Shown here: positions 1 through 8,652 of the stretch, one piece after another | How the letters are laid out: every line of letters starts with the position of its first letter | How positions within the stretch are numbered: position 1 is the stretch's first letter | Origin: Mucilaginibacter segetis | GTDB lineage: Bacteria > Bacteroidota > Bacteroidia > Sphingobacteriales > Sphingobacteriaceae | DNA: 64,000 nt | Reading direction: 5' to 3' | Assembly: GCF_016522075.1 (NCBI RefSeq) | Contig: NZ_JAEHFW010000002.1 | Coordinates: 62,001-126,000, forward strand | Made by a program: the position numbers and the translations under genes | Notes under the pieces: model-generated | What the model saw: only the letters and a program-made list of their open reading frames with translations | Databases searched by the model: none | Told to the model about the DNA's origin: nothing

Positions 1-1
1 G

Positions 2-349
2 CCCAAGGCTATCCTGTTAGATTTTTGGGCATCCTATTGTATACCATGCCGCGAACAGATGCCCGACCTCAAAGCTTTATATAATAAGTATAAAAGCAAA
101 GGTTTTGAAATCGTATCTGTTTCCATTGACGAGGATCAATGGAAATGGAAAAAAGCATCTGCTCAGGATTCCATCCCGTGGTATAATATCGCTGAATGTG
201 TTGACCAAAGTGATTCCAAAAATATCAGGAATTTTGTTATTAAAAGTATCCCGGCAAATTATGTATTAAACAACAAAGGTGAGTTGATGGGACGTAACAT
301 GAATTTGGATAGCTTAAAAGATATGCTTAAGGATAAATTAAACAAATAA
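2..349 (+). CDS. Thioredoxin-like thiol-disulfide oxidoreductase (TlpA/ResA type), 5' truncated
   Basis: This is the C-terminal part of a TlpA/ResA/AhpC-like redoxin; the reading frame is already open at the first bases of the window, so the true start lies upstream. The visible frame begins PKAILLDFWASYCIPCREQ, with a CxxC active site (Cys-Ile-Pro-Cys) encoded at 38-49. It continues with the thioredoxin-fold segment 'FEIVSVSIDED' and a cis-Pro region 'IKSIPANYVLNNKGELMGRN'. Bacteroidota homologues are usually periplasmic or membrane-anchored and reduce disulfides in exported proteins or in cytochrome c maturation; the localisation signal here is outside the window. Family assignment is secure, partner and substrate are unknown. 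Confidence 0.85.
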   Translation, partial: PKAILLDFWASYCIPCREQMPDLKALYNKYKSKGFEIVSVSIDEDQWKWKKASAQDSIPWYNIAECVDQSDSKNIRNFVIKSIPANYVLNNKGELMGRNMNLDSLKDMLKDKLNK

Positions 350-369
350 CTTAGAAGCCGCCAACCCCA

Positions 370-575
370 TCTGGCGCGAGTATGTAGCACGGGATGAAAA
401 TGTTTGGTGCTTGTGCCGCTTATGCTCGGTAAATCACAGGGTCTGTTGAAATTATTTCAAACAATCCCGGTATTCCACAATAATCTTCGCGCTCTGCTGT
501 ACGTATAATCTTCTGTACGTTCAGTAGGGGCACGAGTACGCCCGGCACTTGACCAACGCTGCATCTCGCGCCAGA
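370..575. repeat. Possible short palindromic repeat element with 11-bp terminal inverted repeats
   Basis: The 276-base gap between the redoxin gene and the cupin gene contains the 11-mer TCTGGCGCGAG at 370-380 and its exact reverse complement at 565-575. Similarity continues inward on both sides (TATGTAGCACGGG from the left, ATGCAGCG from the right, read inward). The enclosed DNA has no convincing gene; a 63-residue minus-strand frame at 420-611 crosses one terminus and resembles nothing I know. The arrangement fits a non-autonomous mobile element or an intergenic repeat family, but a single copy within the window cannot prove mobility. Confidence 0.4.
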
Positions 576-625
576 ATGAGTATTTGGTGAACTGAATACA
601 TTGTCGGTCAAATTAATAGTTAGTC

Positions 626-1123
626 TTATTTGATCAGATAATCCGGCGGAAATATTTCCTGATTATACTTATTTGCAATTGATGTAAGTTGCTCTGCAAC
701 CTGCGGCGTCATTTCCGGTACCGGTAAAAACTCGCCGAAGGCTACAGGTGTACCTATTTCTTTGAAGAACTCTTCAAGACCGGCCGCAACCACAACACAC
801 AAGATATGGGCATTACGCGCGCTTTCATTTTTGAAGGCATGTATTGCGCCGCCTTTTGAAATGCTGATAAAAGCCCCTTTTTTTGCAATATAAGTCTGGG
901 TTTCTGATCGAACCACAATTTCCCCGTCGATTACATAAAATGATTCCTGAAAGCCGGCATGGGCATGCGGACCCGGCCCCCCTCCGGGAGGGATCAGCAT
1001 ATCTATCATGGCGAACGCTCCATTTGTTTCTTTACCGGTAATAAGCAACCGGTAGTTATTCCCCGCAACTGCTAAATTAGTACCAGCCTGCGGGTCTATT
1101 GTAATGATGTTTGTTGGTCTCAT
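626..1123 (-). CDS. Cupin domain protein
   Basis: A 165-residue single-domain cupin. The metal-binding motif is visible as 'PGPHAHAGFQESFYVIDGE' (His, His, Glu of cupin motif 1), followed by a second strand segment 'GGAIHAFKN' carrying the motif 2 His. There is no signal peptide, so it is probably cytoplasmic. Cupins of this length include quercetin-dioxygenase-like proteins and isomerases; the reaction cannot be told from sequence. It lies 48 bases downstream of the Old Yellow Enzyme gene on the same strand and is probably co-transcribed with it. Confidence 0.75.
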   Translation of the reverse strand: MRPTNIITIDPQAGTNLAVAGNNYRLLITGKETNGAFAMIDMLIPPGGGPGPHAHAGFQESFYVIDGEIVVRSETQTYIAKKGAFISISKGGAIHAFKNESARNAHILCVVVAAGLEEFFKEIGTPVAFGEFLPVPEMTPQVAEQLTSIANKYNQEIFPPDYLIK

Positions 1124-1171
1124 GTTTTTTATTTTTAAGGATGTGTGTTAAAGAATTTTCAGCATAAAGCG

Positions 1172-2242
1172 TTAATTAAATAATACCGGATAATCGGTAT
1201 AACCTTTGGCGCCCGGGGTGTAAAGGGTGGTAAAGTCGGGTGCGTTCAGTTCTGAGCCATTGATGATACGCTGATCCAGATCAGGGTTGGCCAGAAATCC
1301 CCGCCCGAATGCGATCAGGTCTGCATCCCCTTTTTCAAGTTCAGCTTCGGCCTTCTCGGCGGTAAATGTATTACAGTAGATCAATGTACCCTCAAATTCG
1401 GTACGGATAGCGTTCAAGGTTTGTGCAGGAACCTGCGGACTTAAACTGATGTGGATGTAAGCAAGGCCAATGCGATTGAACTCCCGGCTTAAATGAACGT
1501 AAGTCTCCTCGGTGGTGTCTGCGTCATAAACTTGCAGATCTCCAAGAGTAGAATTAGGTGATATTCTTATACCTACCTTATCTTTACCTATAGCATCAGC
1601 TACTTGCTGTGCAACTTCAATAGCAAACCTCGACCGGTTTTCAACACTCCCTCCATAGCTGTCTGTACGATCATTAACGTTCGGGTTAAGGAATTGCTCG
1701 ATCAGGTAACCATTTGCACCATGCAATTCTACTCCGTCAAAACCAGCAGCTATCGCATTTTTAGCGGCGGCTACATACTGGTCAATCACCTCTTTTACGC
1801 CTTGTGTTGATAACGCTACAGGTACGGGGTAATCCTGCATACCTGCGGTATCGGTGTGCATTTGCCCCGCTGCCGGAATAGCGGACACGCCAACTACCTG
1901 CACACCTTGGGGCAGGTTAGCCTGATGACCGATACGCCCGGTATGCATGAGCTGCACAAATATTTTGGTATTGTTTTGATGTACGGCTTCGGTTGTTAAT
2001 TTCCAGCCTTCTATCTGTTCTTTGGAAAATATACCGGGGATACGGGCATAACCAAGCCCTTCAGGTGCCGGTGCGGTTCCTTCGGTAATGATCAATCCTG
2101 CTCCGCGGCGCTGGCTGTAATATTCGGCCATTAAGGCATTTGGCAGGTTATCAATAGTGCGGCTGCGGGTCATGGGAGCCATTACTAAATGATTTTTTAA
2201 ATTCAGGGCCGGGCCATTATAAGGCATCAGTAACTTTTTCAT
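1172..2242 (-). CDS. Old Yellow Enzyme family NADH:flavin oxidoreductase (NemA-like)
   Basis: An FMN-dependent ene-reductase of the OYE family. In the 356-residue form starting at 2242 the canonical substrate-anion pair and proton donor are present in 'HGANGYLIEQF' (about His174, Asn177, Tyr179), the FMN-contacting 'MAPMTRSR' lies near residue 21, and the C-terminal flavin-phosphate loop 'IAFGRGFLANPDL' is intact. Such enzymes reduce activated alkenes, N-ethylmaleimide, nitro-esters or quinones using NAD(P)H. I chose the ATG at 2242 (MKKLLMPYNG) because the ten extra residues from the ATG at 2272 do not belong to the family, and an A-rich leader precedes the inner start. The cupin gene follows after 48 bases; the AraC regulator upstream is on the same strand and may control the pair. 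Confidence 0.88.
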   Translation of the reverse strand: MKKLLMPYNGPALNLKNHLVMAPMTRSRTIDNLPNALMAEYYSQRRGAGLIITEGTAPAPEGLGYARIPGIFSKEQIEGWKLTTEAVHQNNTKIFVQLMHTGRIGHQANLPQGVQVVGVSAIPAAGQMHTDTAGMQDYPVPVALSTQGVKEVIDQYVAAAKNAIAAGFDGVELHGANGYLIEQFLNPNVNDRTDSYGGSVENRSRFAIEVAQQVADAIGKDKVGIRISPNSTLGDLQVYDADTTEETYVHLSREFNRIGLAYIHISLSPQVPAQTLNAIRTEFEGTLIYCNTFTAEKAEAELEKGDADLIAFGRGFLANPDLDQRIINGSELNAPDFTTLYTPGAKGYTDYPVLFN

Positions 2243-2352
2243 ATCGTTGTTTTGTTTTAAATGATATGTCAAAGGTCTGCAGGAAGCCGCGTTAAAAATA
2301 GCGCGTCGCGCCCGAAAAATAGTCCAATCCGCCAGAAGTATTGAAAAGTGGT

Positions 2353-3336
2353 TTATCCGGCGAGCGTATACTTTTTAGGGGTGGTGCCGAAATGCATTTC
2401 GAAAAGTCTTGAAAAATGGCTCAGGTTTGAAAAGCCCAGCCGATAACCCGCCTCAGACACCGAGTAACCGGCATGCTTTAATAAAAAACCCGCTTGCTGC
2501 ATCCTTTCATTCTGGTAAAAATTATAAATGGTGTCGCCAAACGTCTGCTTAAATAAATGCTTCATTTTGGTTTCGCTTAAGCCCGCCTTAACAGCAAGTT
2601 CGCTCAAATGAGGCGGCTGCCCCAAATCAGCCAGTATTATGGTCCTGATGAGGTATAATTTATCGACATCAGATTTATTTACCGGGCTTTGCTTCTCCCT
2701 ATCCCTATCCAGCAGTTTATCAAATAAGAGATAGATCATTTCATGCGCCTTAATACTGTAAAACAGATCGCTTAGTTTATTTTGCTCGTTGATCTCAGAA
2801 ACGAGCTTCAACACCCTTGCCACTTCCGGATGCATTTTTTCGTGGTAAAAGAAATGACCATTGCTATGTAAAATTGTTTCCAAAGGGCCGTTTACCTGAT
2901 CTATCCGCAGCAGCGAAGAGAGCACTTGCCGCCTGATGCCGATCACGCCAAAATAAACCTCAACATTAGCCGGAAAAATTGTTTCTGTAGATAGCGCGGT
3001 TGATGCTACCTGAATGGACGATCCGTTCTTTTTTAAAAACTCAATTGCGGTTTCCCTGTCAACAGCCGATGTTGCAGGCAGCTCATTGCTATTAAATACA
3101 ATAGATATTAAATCACTATCCCCCGCGGGCGATTTACGCTTTAAATGAAAATCTTCTTTTAGCGTATAATGGTGCAGCACAAACTTAAAGCCGGGCTCTA
3201 TATCAACCATCTTAATATGCCCTTCGCCCATATGTGCCGGTATTTTCAGTTCATTATTAAAAACGGGGATATTAAAATAATCGCCAAAACTTTTTACAAA
3301 ATCAAAGCCTGCCTGCACTGTAAATTCGAAAGTCAT
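2353..3336 (-). CDS. AraC family transcriptional regulator
   Basis: A regulator with an N-terminal ligand-sensing region and a C-terminal AraC/XylS DNA-binding domain. The two helix-turn-helix motifs are visible in 'LSELAVKAGLSETKMKHLF' and 'SVSEAGYRLGFSNLSHFSRL', followed by the family signature 'FGTTPKKY'. The open frame extends upstream to 3468, but that stretch is hydrophobic and unlike the family; the ATG at 3336 (MTFEFTVQAGF) gives the usual N-terminus and about 327 residues, and an ATG at 3393 is a second possibility. It lies about 110 bases upstream of the OYE gene on the same strand, so regulation of the OYE-cupin pair is plausible but inferred. Confidence 0.82.
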   Translation of the reverse strand: MTFEFTVQAGFDFVKSFGDYFNIPVFNNELKIPAHMGEGHIKMVDIEPGFKFVLHHYTLKEDFHLKRKSPAGDSDLISIVFNSNELPATSAVDRETAIEFLKKNGSSIQVASTALSTETIFPANVEVYFGVIGIRRQVLSSLLRIDQVNGPLETILHSNGHFFYHEKMHPEVARVLKLVSEINEQNKLSDLFYSIKAHEMIYLLFDKLLDRDREKQSPVNKSDVDKLYLIRTIILADLGQPPHLSELAVKAGLSETKMKHLFKQTFGDTIYNFYQNERMQQAGFLLKHAGYSVSEAGYRLGFSNLSHFSRLFEMHFGTTPKKYTLAG

Positions 3337-3544
3337 GTTTAAAAATAGGTTTTTAATCTCAATTTTCTGTATCGCATCATTCACCTTAATCATAAGGTTC
3401 AGATAAATAAAACTGTAAAAAAGAAAGATCGTATATACTTTAGTCAGGCTCCCGAGTCGCCCACTCAAAACCTTTAACTATTCCATTAAAATATTTTGTT
3501 TAGTTGTCGTTTTATCAATATTTTGTTTTCTCAAATCTCGCTAT

Positions 3545-5236
3545 ATGAAAACAATCGTACTGGTATATTTATGCATCATTACTTGCGGGTCAGCTTTTGC
3601 CCAAAAGATCTACACCGGGAATGAAGCCGCTGATTATGTTCAAAGTGAAAGAGACAAGGCCTGGGTTTATTATGATAAAAAAGATCACAGCATGGCCGAA
3701 ATTGAAAAAGCTATTCGCATACTCGATAATGCAGTTGCTTTTCTGGACACACCTTACATAAAGGAAATGGCCAAAACCAACCCCTACCTTTATTACAGAA
3801 GGCAGGATGCCCTGCGCGACCTTGCCGGTGGTTATGCAATGGCTAATAAGAACGACTCAGCCAGATTAACGCTGATCAGGATGTATAATGCTAACGCAAC
3901 CTCCAACGCAGCGAGAATTTTGTTGACGGATACCATTTTTACTACTGTCCGTGATGAACCATGGTTCCGCGATATTGTTACCAAGCTGCAAAACAAGGGG
4001 AATATGTGGAATTACAAGGCATTGAATACACCTTACCAGGCATCGCTTCCCGAAGCGGAGAAGCTGGCGGGGCTTGCTTTGCTTTGGACGCAGGCCAGAT
4101 ACAATTTTGTGAATTTTGACCGCTTAGATAAAGACTGGAATCAAACCTATCTCGATTTTATCCCCAAAGTTCAAAATACTAAAACCACAGCTGAATACTA
4201 TAGGGTGCTTATGAATTTTTATGCACAACTCAAGGATGGACATACCAATGTTTATGTGCCCGATTCTTTGGCCGCTGAGTTTTATTCCAGACCGCCATTC
4301 CGTACAGAACTAATAGAAGGCAGAGTGTTCGTGACGCAGGTGATGAGTGACAGCTTACTTAAAACCGGCATTACACCCGGTTTAGAGGTGCTAAAAATAG
4401 ATGGGCAGCCCGTAATAAGCTACGCGGAGCAAAATGTAAAACCCTATCAAAGCAGCTCTACCCCGCAGGATATGGAAGTAAGAGAATTTACTTACGGCCT
4501 GTTATCAGGACCGAAAAACAAGCCTATAGCCTTTCAGTTCAAAGATCAGAAAGGCAACATCATTGACCGCATAGTTCCACGTACCGGTTATCATGATGTA
4601 AAAGGTTTAAAAACAATGGAATATAAAACCATCAATAACATTGGTTATCTCACTATCAATAATTTTGAAGATAATTCTATCATCAAGCAATTTGATTCGC
4701 TTTATACCGCAGAAATTTCAAAAACCAAGGGATTAATTATAGATATCAGGTATAACGGAGGTGGAAGCGGCAATATAGGCTTTAATATTATTAGCCGTTT
4801 AACTGACAAACCGTTTAAGATCTCCGCGTCTAAAACACTAAAATATGTATCCAAACCAAATGCAGAGCCTTTTTGGGAAGATAATGGCCCCGGGATATGG
4901 AATGCTAACGGAAAAATTTATTATGACAAACCTGTAATTGTTCTTATAGGTCCGCGCACATTCTCTGCGGCGGAAGATTTTACGGTGGCTTTTGATTTTA
5001 TGAAACGGGGCAGGTTAGTTGGCATGGCAACGGGTGGCAGCACCGGGCAGCCTGTACCATTTGATTTACCGGGTGGCGGCTCCGCCCGTGTTTGCGGTAA
5101 GCATGATAGCTACCCGGACGGGAAGGAATTTGTAGGTATAGGTATTATGCCTGATATTGTAGTAAAGAAAACCATTAAAGACTTAAGGAACGGAAGAGAC
5201 GCTGCAAAGGAAACCGCGCTAAAGCTATTAAATTAA
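3545..5236 (+). CDS. S41 family peptidase (C-terminal processing protease-like), exported
   Basis: A 563-residue exported serine peptidase. It begins with a signal peptide (MKTIVLVYLCIITCGSAFAQ), followed by a helical N-terminal region, a PDZ-like segment around 255-345 and a tail-specific protease domain from about 355. The strand 'KGLIIDIRYNGGG' and the nucleophile motif 'IGPRTFSAAEDF' (Ser474 by my count) match the S41 family; the usual Lys of the Ser/Lys dyad is not obvious after the Ser, as in the subset of S41 enzymes that use a triad. In Bacteroidota such enzymes are often secreted, with peptide substrates that are not defined. It is divergent from the AraC gene and appears monocistronic. 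Confidence 0.85.
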   Translation: MKTIVLVYLCIITCGSAFAQKIYTGNEAADYVQSERDKAWVYYDKKDHSMAEIEKAIRILDNAVAFLDTPYIKEMAKTNPYLYYRRQDALRDLAGGYAMANKNDSARLTLIRMYNANATSNAARILLTDTIFTTVRDEPWFRDIVTKLQNKGNMWNYKALNTPYQASLPEAEKLAGLALLWTQARYNFVNFDRLDKDWNQTYLDFIPKVQNTKTTAEYYRVLMNFYAQLKDGHTNVYVPDSLAAEFYSRPPFRTELIEGRVFVTQVMSDSLLKTGITPGLEVLKIDGQPVISYAEQNVKPYQSSSTPQDMEVREFTYGLLSGPKNKPIAFQFKDQKGNIIDRIVPRTGYHDVKGLKTMEYKTINNIGYLTINNFEDNSIIKQFDSLYTAEISKTKGLIIDIRYNGGGSGNIGFNIISRLTDKPFKISASKTLKYVSKPNAEPFWEDNGPGIWNANGKIYYDKPVIVLIGPRTFSAAEDFTVAFDFMKRGRLVGMATGGSTGQPVPFDLPGGGSARVCGKHDSYPDGKEFVGIGIMPDIVVKKTIKDLRNGRDAAKETALKLLN

Positions 5237-5369
5237 TTATCAGCGTTCGATGATCAAAACCTAATATACATGTTACTCAAACCGGTGTTTGATAAATGAG
5301 AAATATTTATAGAGCTATTATAGGATATATAACACAATCAATCTACTTTTAAAGCCTATAATTATTTAT

Positions 5370-6068
5370 ATGAATAAACAATTAATAGTTGTAACACTAT
5401 TACTGATTTTAGTTCTTAATGGTTGCAAAAAGGATAAGAATGATCAAACAGATAAGCTTACAAATTTGGAAGGCAGCTATCATTCATCAACAAATATGGA
5501 ATTAACCCCACCTGTTATGTATACACAGAGTGGGATTACAACTGATATAACAGTTATAAAAAATTATTTAACGCGAAAAAATATAATAGCGGATTTCAAG
5601 TTTGATACAAATACAGAATCTGTACAAACGGAACTACTGACTATAAATATTGATGAAAATTTAAATGTAAACGGAAGGATATTTGTTGAAGGCTTTGCAA
5701 GTACAAATTATAAGAATGTAAACGGAATAATCATTACCCAATCCGATACAGATATGCTTATACAGGGTAACAAACCCGATACTACTTACCTTAATAATTA
5801 TATATTCCTAAATGTAGGCAAAACAGAGCCGATAAATAGTGCTCTTCCAAACGGGAAGTATGTTACTTTACCTCAATTAAGATTGGCAATAAAAGGGAGG
5901 GATATTTATCTATCTGAACTGAAATATTATTATTATTCACAAAACAATAACGGATATTCTACTGCATCTTCACATACATATGACCTTGTAAATCCAAACC
6001 TCTGCAAGGAACTATTTTCAAGAGACACCGTCATTGTTCAACAAGGGCTAATTAAATTAATTAAATAG
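5370..6068 (+). CDS. Hypothetical lipoprotein
   Basis: A 232-residue protein with a lipoprotein signal (LILVLNGCKKDKND, lipobox Cys at about residue 19). The mature part is polar and strand-rich with no motif I recognise. The DNA is more AT-rich than that of the surrounding genes, with runs such as YYYYSQNNN. It ends eight bases before the convergent stop of the next gene. The lipobox with CKKD tail points to membrane attachment, as in many Bacteroidota outer-membrane lipoproteins. No function can be assigned. Confidence 0.7.
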   Translation: MNKQLIVVTLLLILVLNGCKKDKNDQTDKLTNLEGSYHSSTNMELTPPVMYTQSGITTDITVIKNYLTRKNIIADFKFDTNTESVQTELLTINIDENLNVNGRIFVEGFASTNYKNVNGIIITQSDTDMLIQGNKPDTTYLNNYIFLNVGKTEPINSALPNGKYVTLPQLRLAIKGRDIYLSELKYYYYSQNNNGYSTASSHTYDLVNPNLCKELFSRDTVIVQQGLIKLIK

Positions 6069-6075
6069 ATACACA

Positions 6076-6963
6076 CTAATAAATTAAATCATATTTATAA
6101 CTATCCGTAAAAGCAATATCATCGCTTTGGCTATTATATGCGATATGTGTACTTGTAACACTCTCCAGTACGTTATTGCTTATCTTATAATCATAACTAT
6201 ATTCATTATAAACCTTTCCATGTAAATCAGCATTAAAATACATTTTCATAGACTTAGGTAGCTTTTTAACTAAAGCCAAAGCAATAGGATTTAGGTCACC
6301 ATAACCTAAAAATTGTATAACTTCCGGATCAACCTCAATTTCTTCCGTAGCTCCCGCTATTATCCAGGTGTTCCCTCCCGTGAAATCCCCTTTTTCCTGC
6401 CAAATACATTTGGTTAATTCATTATTATTATTGTATTCATAATCATAATAATATTGTTCCTCCCTATAATGGTATATACCCAAAGGCTTTGTTAGTGTTA
6501 TGCGTAATACTTTACCGGCGCTATCGTAGTTATAATCATATTCGTCCGACACCTCATTATAGGGCACAAACGTACCATTACCTATTTCATGATATTGCAA
6601 AGGGATAATTTGTATTTTAATTAAGCGCCCCGCCGTATCATATATGTATTTATTTATTAAAGTGTTATCACCTTGTTTAGTAGTCACTTCGCTTATTCTT
6701 CCATTTTCATAAGCATAGGTTGTAAGTGTATTTTGACTAACGTTTCCGTTTGCATTAAGCACTTTACTTGAAATCAAATGGCGATTATCATCATAAGTAT
6801 AAACCTTGTTAAAAACCTCATTACCTGATGATAACGCCGACTGCTTGATTAAAGTTACCTGCGATGCAGCTTTAACAATCCCGGGCTCATCCTTTTTACA
6901 CGCGGTTGCTGAAAACAAAAGAACTATAAAAACAATAAAAAGTCGTAGGTTTAATAGCTTCAT
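6076..6963 (-). CDS. Lipoprotein with YD/RHS-like repeats
   Basis: A 295-residue lipoprotein (FIVLLFSATACKKDEPG, lipobox Cys near residue 22). The mature region contains repeated beta-hairpin motifs of the YD/RHS style: 'YTYDDNRHLI', 'YAYENGRISEV', 'YIYDTAGRLIKI', 'YNYDSAGKVLRI' and 'YEYNNNNELTK'. Such short YD-repeat lipoproteins are common and uncharacterised in Bacteroidota. The repeats usually build an extended beta-sheet structure, so a surface or periplasmic binding role is possible but not shown. There is no toxin-like C-terminal domain, so it is not a full RHS toxin. Confidence 0.72.
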   Translation of the reverse strand: MKLLNLRLFIVFIVLLFSATACKKDEPGIVKAASQVTLIKQSALSSGNEVFNKVYTYDDNRHLISSKVLNANGNVSQNTLTTYAYENGRISEVTTKQGDNTLINKYIYDTAGRLIKIQIIPLQYHEIGNGTFVPYNEVSDEYDYNYDSAGKVLRITLTKPLGIYHYREEQYYYDYEYNNNNELTKCIWQEKGDFTGGNTWIIAGATEEIEVDPEVIQFLGYGDLNPIALALVKKLPKSMKMYFNADLHGKVYNEYSYDYKISNNVLESVTSTHIAYNSQSDDIAFTDSYKYDLIY

Positions 6964-7087
6964 TATATTATAAAGTTAATTATGCGAACATAATCAATAA
7001 TTGAATTCTACGTATGTTTTTACCTAACACTTTTCAGTACTTGCTTTAACCTTCTGTAAAGTTATTAAATAAAGCATTTAAAGAATT

Positions 7088-7777
7088 TTAGTAATAAACG
7101 GCTACTTCATTAAGCGCTTTTCTTTTAATGTCAGGAATAAAGCATTCCTCTGCAGGATACCCTACCGGCAACAACAGGAAAGGTTTTTCGTTATCGGGTC
7201 GTTGCAGCACCTTCGATAAAAAATTCATCGGGCTGGGTGTGTGTGTTAAAGTAACCAATCCTGCATGATGAATGGCAGCTAACATAAACCCACAGGCTAA
7301 ACCGAGCGATTCGCTTACATAGTAGTTGTTTATCTTTTTATGGTCTTCACCAAACTCATAATTCCTTTTAAAGGCTACTATAAGCCAGGGAGCAGTTTCC
7401 AAAAAGGGTTTATGCCAGTCGGTACCCAATGGTTTAAGTGCTTCCAGCCACTCGTCGGGCATCCTTTTGTTATAACTTTCGTATTCTTCCTTTTCGGCTG
7501 CCTCCCTGATTTGCTTTTTTATTACGGCGTCACTAACGGCACAAAACGTCCAGGGTTGTTTATGTGCGCCTGACGGAGCGGTTGATGCCGTTAAAATAAG
7601 ATGATCAATAACCTGCTTTGGCACTGGCTTGTCAGAGAAATCCCTCACCGTGCGCCGCTCATCCATCCACCGCAAAAACTCTCCGCTTTTTTTGATCATC
7701 TCAATTTCGCCGATTTCTTGTTTATGATAAGCGATGTACGGGTACCCATCTATCAGTTTACTTTCGGAATTTTCCAT
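7088..7777 (-). CDS. Nitroreductase-fold flavoprotein, iodotyrosine deiodinase-like
   Basis: A 229-residue FMN protein of the nitroreductase superfamily that matches the iodotyrosine deiodinase (IYD) subgroup along its length. The FMN-binding 'ERRTVRDFSDKPVP' and 'STAPSGAHKQPWTF' are present, as is the C-terminal 'LLLPVGYPAEE'. The three residues that hold the zwitterion of iodotyrosine in human IYD (Glu157, Tyr161, Lys182) have exact counterparts here at Glu98, Tyr102 and Lys123, with the same spacing (Y to K = 21). Most bacterial nitroreductases lack this lid. The protein has no membrane anchor, unlike the mammalian enzyme. The likely activity is reductive dehalogenation of halotyrosines; the physiological substrate in a soil bacterium is unknown. 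Confidence 0.85.
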   Translation of the reverse strand: MENSESKLIDGYPYIAYHKQEIGEIEMIKKSGEFLRWMDERRTVRDFSDKPVPKQVIDHLILTASTAPSGAHKQPWTFCAVSDAVIKKQIREAAEKEEYESYNKRMPDEWLEALKPLGTDWHKPFLETAPWLIVAFKRNYEFGEDHKKINNYYVSESLGLACGFMLAAIHHAGLVTLTHTPSPMNFLSKVLQRPDNEKPFLLLPVGYPAEECFIPDIKRKALNEVAVYY

Positions 7778-7883
7778 TTTACTGCTTTTTTAGCAAAGTA
7801 AAGTATTGCAAATGAATAAACGCAGTTGGCTTTGTTGTAATTTATGCATTTAATTTGACAGTACTTTTATAGGTTTGCTGTTA

Positions 7884-8561
7884 ATGGAACACCTACTGGA
7901 TAACCCCGCATGGAGCGCCTTAACGTCTAACAATAAAAATTTGTCGAATGGTAATGCTCATGCCAGGTATTTTGATAAAGAAGTTTCGCCCATAGTCGGC
8001 CTTATTGAAAATACAGAGGAGAATTTACTGGAACTATATAATTTAATTCCGGATGATAGCCCTAAACTATTTGTTTCGAAGGATGAAATGCAAATTCCAC
8101 AGCCCTGGGAGGTATTAAACTACATCCCGGGTTATCAGATGGTACATGAAACTCAAACCCCGTTAACCGAAAGTGGTTTAGCAATATCACCGCTAAATGA
8201 AATGCATATACCACAAATGCTGGCGCTTACCAAACTTACCAAACCCGGTCCTTTTGCAACTCGTACTATCGAATTCGGGCACTATTCAGGGATATTTGAA
8301 GCAGGCCAACTGGCGGCTATGGCCGGGCAGCGTATGCATGCCTATAATTATGCTGAGGTGAGCGCTGTATGTACTCACCCGGATCACACCGGTAAAGGGT
8401 ATGCCCGGCAATTGCTCATTCAGCATATTAACCGCATCCTGGCAAATGGTGAAATCCCTTTTCTGCACGTACGGGATGATAACGATCGCGCTATAAAAGT
8501 TTACCAAAGGCTGGGTTTTGTAATTCGTACACGGGTGAATTTTTATTTTATAAAAAAGTAA
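7884..8561 (+). CDS. GNAT family N-acetyltransferase (FR47-like)
   Basis: A GNAT acetyltransferase of about 225 residues. The C-terminal half carries the acetyl-CoA binding signature 'VCTHPDHTGKGYARQLLIQHI' (motif A, with the pyrophosphate loop HTGKGYA) and the motif B segment 'DNDRAIKVYQRLGFVIRTRVNFYFI'. The N-terminal half is a degenerate GNAT-like region, as in FR47 proteins. I start at ATG 7884 (MEHLLDNPAW); an in-frame TTG at 7875 is less likely. It is divergent from the deiodinase-like gene. The acceptor substrate is unknown. Confidence 0.82.
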   Translation: MEHLLDNPAWSALTSNNKNLSNGNAHARYFDKEVSPIVGLIENTEENLLELYNLIPDDSPKLFVSKDEMQIPQPWEVLNYIPGYQMVHETQTPLTESGLAISPLNEMHIPQMLALTKLTKPGPFATRTIEFGHYSGIFEAGQLAAMAGQRMHAYNYAEVSAVCTHPDHTGKGYARQLLIQHINRILANGEIPFLHVRDDNDRAIKVYQRLGFVIRTRVNFYFIKK

Positions 8562-8581
8562 GGATAATAAGCATTTTTTTT

Positions 8582-8631
8582 ATTGTTTTACAATAAATAA
8601 TAATTGTTTATTAATAAATTATAATTTATTA
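8582..8631. promoter_or_regulatory. AT-rich palindromes upstream of the DUF2975 gene, candidate operator
   Basis: Two palindromes lie directly upstream of the DUF2975/Xre pair. ATTGT-ttt-ACAAT occupies 8582-8594, and a perfect 20-base palindrome (all A/T) occupies 8612-8631, ending 21 bases before the ATG at 8653. Xre-type repressors often bind such symmetric sites next to their own operon. In AT-rich DNA an A/T-only palindrome can also arise by chance, so the assignment is tentative. Confidence 0.35.
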
Positions 8632-8652
8632 TTGTGTTATAATAAATTATAC

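Noticed and set aside
420-611. 63-residue minus-strand frame in the gap before the cupin gene
   Set aside because: It crosses one end of the inverted-repeat pair, has no family features, and is probably part of the repeat element.
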